NCBI GenBank assembly: GCA_945952355.1
Contig: CAMFIW010000031.1
Span: forward strand, 1-12,761
DNA: 12,761 nucleotides
Direction of reading: 5' to 3'
From: an uncultured Phenylobacterium sp.
GTDB lineage: Bacteria; Pseudomonadota; Alphaproteobacteria; Caulobacterales; Caulobacteraceae
The notes beneath the pieces were generated by a model, which was not told the DNA's origin, ran no database searches, and was given only the letters and a program-made list of their open reading frames with translations. Position numbers and translations under genes: made by a program. Below, piece after piece: positions 11,545 through 12,761 of the stretch. Numbering within the stretch: position 1 is the first letter of the stretch; every line of letters starts with the position of its first letter.

Positions 11545-12761
11545 GACTTCACCTTGACATAGGAGCCGGGCGCGTCCTCGAGCGGGGGAAGCGGTCCCTT
11601 GGCGGGGTCGCGGGCGGGGACCAGCTTTCCCGAGCGAGCCTTGAGCCATTCGGCCCAGTGCGGCCACCAGGAGCCGGGAGTCTCCACCGCGCCCGCCATC
11701 CACTGATCGACCGAGGCCGGCAGGTCGGAGTTGGTCCAATGCTGGTACTTCTTGGCGACCGGCGCATTGATGACGCCGGCGATGTGGCCGGAGCCGGCGA
11801 GGGTGAAGGTGACGGGGCCGCCGAACAGCCGGGCGCCGCGATAGACCGATCGGGCCGGGGCGATGTGGTCTTCCTTCGACGACTGCACGTAGATCGGGGT
11901 CTTCACCTTGGCGAGGTCGAGGCGGACGTTGTCGAGGGTGAGCTCGCCCTTGGCCAGCGCGTTCTCCATGTAGAACTTGCGCAGGTAGAAGAGGTGCAGG
12001 GTCTTCGGCATCCGCGTCTGGTCGGAGTTCCAGAACAGCAGGTCGAAGGGCTTGGGCTCCTTGCCCATCAGGTAGTTGTTCACGAAGAACGACCAGATCA
12101 GGTCGTTGGAGCGCAAGAGGTTGAAGGTGTCGGCCATCGACTGGCCGCGCAGGACGCCGCCCTCGGCGTCCATCTTCTGCTCTAGGTCGGCCAGCCAGTC
12201 GTCATTGGTGAAGATCAGGAGGTCACCGGCCTCCTCGAAGTCCTGCTGGGCCGCGAAGAAGGTCGCCGAACCGATCCGTTTGTCGCCGGTGGCGGCCATG
12301 TGGGCGAGGGTGGCGGAAAGTAGGGTGCCGCCGATGCAATAGCCGACGGTGTTCACCGTCTCGACCCCAGCCTGCTTCATGGCTGCGGCCGTGCCCTCGT
12401 AGATGCCCTGCCGCATGTAGTCTTCGAAGGTCTTGGTCGCGAGTTTCTGGTCCGGATTGACCCAGGAGGCCACGAAGACGGTGATGCCCTGGTCGCAGAG
12501 CCAGCGGATCATCGAATTCTCGGGACGCAGGTCGAGGATGTAGAACTTGTTGATCCAGGGCGGGAAGATCACGAGCGGAATCTCGTGCACCTGCTCGGTC
12601 GAGGGCTGGAACTGCAGGAGCTGGATGATCTCGTTCTGGAAGACCACCTTGCCCGGCGCCGTGGCGACGTTTTCGCCGATCTTGAACATCTCGTAGTCGG
12701 TCTGGCTGATGGCCAGCTGACCCCCGCCGCGCGCCAGATCGTCGGCGAAGTTCTGCATGCC
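11541..12761 (-). CDS. phaC: Class I poly(3-hydroxyalkanoate) synthase PhaC (N-terminus outside the window)
   Basis: PhaC polymerises 3-hydroxyacyl-CoA into storage polyester on cytoplasmic granules. The visible C-terminal part is 407 residues, open to the right edge. Counting from the first visible Met (ATG at 12758), the lipase-like box GYCIGG holds nucleophile C141; D297 in SSKEDHIAPA and H325 in GSGHIAGVINAP complete the triad. PPWINKFYILDLRPENS and VFVASWVNPD are class I hallmarks. The Cys-Asp and Asp-His spacings (156 and 28) are close to those of Cupriavidus PhaC (161 and 28), from which I infer that roughly 180 N-terminal residues are missing. The ATG at 12758 is internal, not the start. 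The stop is TAG at 11543-11541. Confidence 0.96.
   Translation of the reverse strand, partial: GMQNFADDLARGGGQLAISQTDYEMFKIGENVATAPGKVVFQNEIIQLLQFQPSTEQVHEIPLVIFPPWINKFYILDLRPENSMIRWLCDQGITVFVASWVNPDQKLATKTFEDYMRQGIYEGTAAAMKQAGVETVNTVGYCIGGTLLSATLAHMAATGDKRIGSATFFAAQQDFEEAGDLLIFTNDDWLADLEQKMDAEGGVLRGQSMADTFNLLRSNDLIWSFFVNNYLMGKEPKPFDLLFWNSDQTRMPKTLHLFYLRKFYMENALAKGELTLDNVRLDLAKVKTPIYVQSSKEDHIAPARSVYRGARLFGGPVTFTLAGSGHIAGVINAPVAKKYQHWTNSDLPASVDQWMAGAVETPGSWWPHWAEWLKARSGKLVPARDPAKGPLPPLEDAPGSYVKVKS

Noticed and set aside
10651..11739. Minus-strand frame of 362 codons opposite the 301-residue protein
   Set aside because: It overlaps the well-supported end of phaC in another frame and its product is Arg/Gly/Gln low-complexity sequence. 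The plus-strand frame has a signal peptide, a ribosome binding site and membrane helices.

Overview
The window is GC-rich, gene-dense chromosomal DNA of an alphaproteobacterium, most likely Caulobacteraceae (Caulobacter/Phenylobacterium type). This is judged from gene order and protein motifs only: plsX-fabH-ihfA-merR, a DUF2842 protein, CtaA/Cox15-type heme A synthase, short type-2 ArgC, rplM-rpsI and a class I PHA synthase. No insertion sequence, phage gene, integrase or CRISPR array is visible.

Layout. (1) 1-2989, plus strand: the 3' tail of an unidentified gene, then plsX and fabH (start of fatty acid and phospholipid synthesis), ihfA (nucleoid protein) and a MerR-family regulator. (2) 3048-3124: tRNA-Pro(GGG). 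(3) 3145-3630, minus strand: two small membrane proteins, DUF2842 and a GlsB/YeaQ-like protein. (4) 3766-4797: heme A synthase ctaA. (5) 4844-6971: a compact metal-response operon with a perfect 12-bp inverted-repeat operator, a CsoR/RcnR-family repressor, a membrane-anchored class I SAM-dependent methyltransferase, and an RcnA-type nickel/cobalt exporter with a His-rich loop. (6) 7031-7399: a YjbR/MmcQ-fold protein. (7) 7590-8603: rplM-rpsI closed by a strong terminator. (8) 8636-10059: argC overlapping a GNAT acetyltransferase gene. (9) 10091-10585: a Tat-exported MsrB. (10) 10639-11544: an unrecognised envelope protein, convergent with (11) a phaC gene that runs off the right edge.

Most of the window is housekeeping. 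The most interesting part is region 5. Repressor plus RcnA is a known pairing, but here a membrane methyltransferase lies between them and shares a stop/start overlap with the exporter, so it is probably part of the metal response; its substrate is unknown. The repressor has a Cys-His-Cys set (C35, H60, C64) as in Cu(I)-CsoR and Ni(II)-InrS, not the His-Cys-His-His set of E. coli RcnR. Its promoter appears to lie inside the operator and may give a leaderless mRNA. Several other starts in the window fit a promoter form close to TTGnCG-N17-TAGGnT. All family names come from motif recognition by eye, without database searches.
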